A DNA stretch of 7,741 bases from an uncultured Collinsella sp. (GTDB taxonomy: Bacteria > Actinomycetota > Coriobacteriia > Coriobacteriales > Coriobacteriaceae). The position numbers were made by a program, and so were the translations under genes. Below are positions 6,080-7,741 of the stretch, piece by piece. The notes beneath the pieces were generated by a model. It did not search any database. It saw only the letters and a list, made by a program, of their open reading frames with translations, and was not told the DNA's origin. The stretch spans positions 1 through 7,741 of the forward strand of contig URWZ01000066.1 in NCBI GenBank assembly GCA_900551625.1. Direction: 5' to 3'. Numbering within the stretch: the first letter of the stretch is position 1; every line of letters begins with the position of its first letter.

Positions 6080-6088
6080 ATGAGAACT

Positions 6089-7567
6089 ATGACTGAGACC
6101 GCTAAGAAAAAGCGCGGTATGCCTTCATCGTTCACCATTCTTCTTGCTCTGCTGGCAATTGTTGCAGTGATTACCGTTATCGTCTCCGGCACGTCCGGCG
6201 GCGCGGTTACTGCCGCCCGTCTGAGCGATTTCTGCACCGCCCCGATTAAGGGCTTCGCTGACGCTCTGCCCGTCTGCCTCTTCGTTATGATCCTGGGCGG
6301 CTTCCTCGGCATGATGACCGAGACCGGCGCCCTGGACAACGGCATCGCCGTCCTGGTGCAGAAGCTTAAGGGCAACGAGATTATGCTCATTCCCGTGCTG
6401 ATGCTCATCTTCTCCCTCGGTGGTACCACCTATGGTATGTGCGAGGAGACCGTTCCCTTCTACGCCCTGCTTGCCGCTACCATGATGGCCGCTGGCTTCG
6501 ACCCGATGGTCGGCGCCGCTACCGTCCTGCTCGGCGCTGGCTGCGGCTGCCTGGGCTCCACGGTTAACCCGTTCGCCGTCGGCGCTGCCGTCGACGCTCT
6601 GACCGGCGTTGGCATTGAGGTCAACCAGTCCATCATCATCGGCCTCGGTGCCGTCCTGTGGATTGTTACCACTGCCATGTCCATCTTCTTCGTCATGAGC
6701 TATGCCAAGAAGGTCAAGGCTGACAAGGGTTCCACCATCCTGTCGATGCAGGAGCTCAAGGACGCCGAAGAGGCTCACGGCAAGGCTGCTTCCGAGGTTC
6801 ACAATGAGGTCAAGCTCACCGGTCGTCAGAAGGGTGTTCTGATCGCCTTTGCCTTCACCTTCGTCGTTATGATCGTCGGCTTCATTCCGCTGGCCGACCT
6901 CAACGAGGGCGTCGCCAACTTCTTCGACGCTGGCGCTGTCTACGACGCCGACGGTAACGCCGTCGTCCAGGGCTGGTCTGCCCTGATCACCGGCCTGCCC
7001 ATTGGCCAGTGGTACTTCGACGAGGCTTCCACCTGGTTCTTCCTCATGGCCGTCCTGATCGGTATCATCGGTGGCCTGTCCGAGAAGCAGATCGTTAACA
7101 CCTTCATCACCGGCGCTGCCGACATGATGTCCGTTGTTCTCGTCATCGCCCTCGCCCGTGGTATCTCCGTCCTCATGGCTAACACCGGCCTCGACGTCTA
7201 CGTCCTCGACGCTGCCGCCAATGCTCTGGCTGGCCTGTCCGGCGTGATCTTCGCTCCCATGAGCTTCCTGGTCTACTTCGGCCTGTCCTTCCTGATCCCC
7301 TCGACCTCTGGTATGGCTACCGTCTCCATGCCTATCATGGGACCGCTGGCTGTTAAGCTCGGCTTCTCGCCCGAGGTCATGGTCATGATCTTCTCCTCTG
7401 CCATCGGCGTTGTGAACCTGTTCACCCCGACCTCCGGCGCCATCATGGGCGGTCTCGCCCTGGCCAAGATCGAGTGGACGACCTGGCTCAAGTTTGCCCT
7501 TAAGCTCATCGTCGCTCTCTCCGTCGTCTGCGCCATCATCCTGACCGTCGCTTGCGTGATGCTCTAA
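6089..7567 (+). CDS. arcD: YfcC-family membrane transporter, likely arginine/ornithine antiporter
   Basis: Integral membrane carrier of the YfcC (C4-dicarboxylate anaerobic carrier-like) family, 492 residues from the chosen ATG. Members beside arc genes, as in streptococci, are called ArcD and exchange arginine for ornithine; substrate here is inferred from context. About 12 hydrophobic segments are visible, the first at 14-33 after a lysine-rich cytoplasmic start (TETAKKKRG) and the last at 467-491. Conserved family patches: FVMILGGFLGMMTETGALD (65-83), LGGTTYGMCEE (110-120), LGSTVNPFAVG (155-165), ALARGIS (354-360), LIPSTSGMAT (402-411) and FTPTSGAIMGG (445-455); the Pro-Ser/Thr-Ser-Gly hairpins are probably the substrate site. 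A charged loop at 205-248 separates the halves, and a polar loop at about 270-312 precedes the second half. An in-frame ATG at 6062 adds 9 residues but overlaps the ribosome binding site. It lies 147 bases after arcB. Confidence 0.9.
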   Translation: MTETAKKKRGMPSSFTILLALLAIVAVITVIVSGTSGGAVTAARLSDFCTAPIKGFADALPVCLFVMILGGFLGMMTETGALDNGIAVLVQKLKGNEIMLIPVLMLIFSLGGTTYGMCEETVPFYALLAATMMAAGFDPMVGAATVLLGAGCGCLGSTVNPFAVGAAVDALTGVGIEVNQSIIIGLGAVLWIVTTAMSIFFVMSYAKKVKADKGSTILSMQELKDAEEAHGKAASEVHNEVKLTGRQKGVLIAFAFTFVVMIVGFIPLADLNEGVANFFDAGAVYDADGNAVVQGWSALITGLPIGQWYFDEASTWFFLMAVLIGIIGGLSEKQIVNTFITGAADMMSVVLVIALARGISVLMANTGLDVYVLDAAANALAGLSGVIFAPMSFLVYFGLSFLIPSTSGMATVSMPIMGPLAVKLGFSPEVMVMIFSSAIGVVNLFTPTSGAIMGGLALAKIEWTTWLKFALKLIVALSVVCAIILTVACVML

Positions 7568-7582
7568 GTACCCAACGGGTAC
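7568..7582 (+). other. Hairpin directly after the transporter stop
   Basis: GTACCC (7568-7573) and GGGTAC (7577-7582) pair perfectly with loop AAC, starting on the base after the stop codon. No U-run follows. It could stall exonucleases at the 3' end of the message. Confidence 0.4.
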
Positions 7583-7653
7583 CCCACGGAAACCTTGACG
7601 ATCCTGTAAAGGATCATCTGGTCATCGTCTGTCCGGTGGGGTCAACCCACCGG
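7581..7653 (+). other. Structured, possibly regulatory RNA stretch after the transporter
   Basis: Two mutually exclusive folds can be drawn. In one, ACCCCACGGA (7581-7590) pairs with TCCGGTGGGGT (7632-7642) with one bulge, enclosing GACGAT (7597-7602)/ATCGTC (7624-7629) and a small CCT/AGG tip. In the other, CCGGTGGG (7633-7640) pairs with CCCACCGG (7646-7653). A local GATCC (7600-7604)/GGATC (7611-7615) hairpin also competes. No ORF is evident. It could be a 3' UTR element, a small RNA or the leader of a short transcript; it resembles no riboswitch class I know. Confidence 0.35.
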
Positions 7654-7694
7654 TAGACTCCTACCTTTAGCCCCCTCCCGTTCCGTGCTGAACT

Positions 7695-7733
7695 GCCTCC
7701 CATTTCTTGGACATGAGAAATGGGAGGCTTTTT
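7695..7733 (+). terminator. Strong Rho-independent terminator
   Basis: GCCTCCCATTTCT (7695-7707) pairs with AGAAATGGGAGGC (7716-7728), thirteen perfect pairs, loop TGGACATG, followed by TTTTT. It lies 128 bases after the transporter stop and should end the arc transcript. The minus-strand side has no U-run, so it acts on the plus strand. Confidence 0.92.
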
Positions 7734-7741
7734 ATGCGTGT

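Noticed and set aside
6062..6088. Upstream start for the transporter (adds MIYEGGMRT)
   Set aside because: The only good ribosome binding site lies inside this extension and fits the ATG at 6089; the extra residues do not look like part of the family.
7568..7660. Possible tRNA after the transporter
   Set aside because: The stems do not fit a cloverleaf, and no T-loop or CCA-type acceptor end is seen.

Overview
The window looks like the chromosome of a GC-rich Gram-positive gut anaerobe of the class Coriobacteriia, probably Collinsella or a close relative. That placement rests on the arcA, ornithine carbamoyltransferase and YfcC-type transporter proteins in tandem, the strong C/G bias at third codon positions and AGGAGG-type ribosome binding sites. 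It is recognition from memory, not a database result.

Layout. On the minus strand, positions 1-368 hold the N-terminal part of an RNA m5U methyltransferase (RlmD/TrmA type) that runs off the left edge. Upstream of it on the same strand is ppk1 (469-3048), a complete polyphosphate kinase with an unusual C-terminal extension of about 165 residues. A Rho-independent terminator at 415-458 separates the two. A long AT-rich divergent spacer (3049-3597) follows, with a probable ppk1 promoter, a probable arcA -10 box, several dyads and repeats that look like operators, and a possible 43-codon small ORF. On the plus strand comes an arginine deiminase (ADI) cluster: arcA (3598-4839), arcB (4946-5941) and a YfcC-family transporter, the likely arginine/ornithine antiporter (6089-7567). 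Hairpins lie between these genes. After the transporter there is a GC-rich structured stretch and then a strong terminator at 7695-7733.

How the genes work together. The transporter would import arginine in exchange for ornithine. ArcA converts arginine to citrulline and ammonia. ArcB splits citrulline with phosphate into ornithine and carbamoyl phosphate. Carbamate kinase (ArcC), which makes the ATP, is not in the window, and a strong terminator stands just after the transporter, so arcC may be located elsewhere. Polyphosphate kinase stores phosphate-bond energy from ATP. A functional link with the ADI genes is only suggested by the shared divergent spacer.

I do not see an undescribed multi-gene system. 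The points worth a second look are the arcA control region, the PPK1 tail, the strikingly different codon use of arcA, and the RNA structures around the arc genes.
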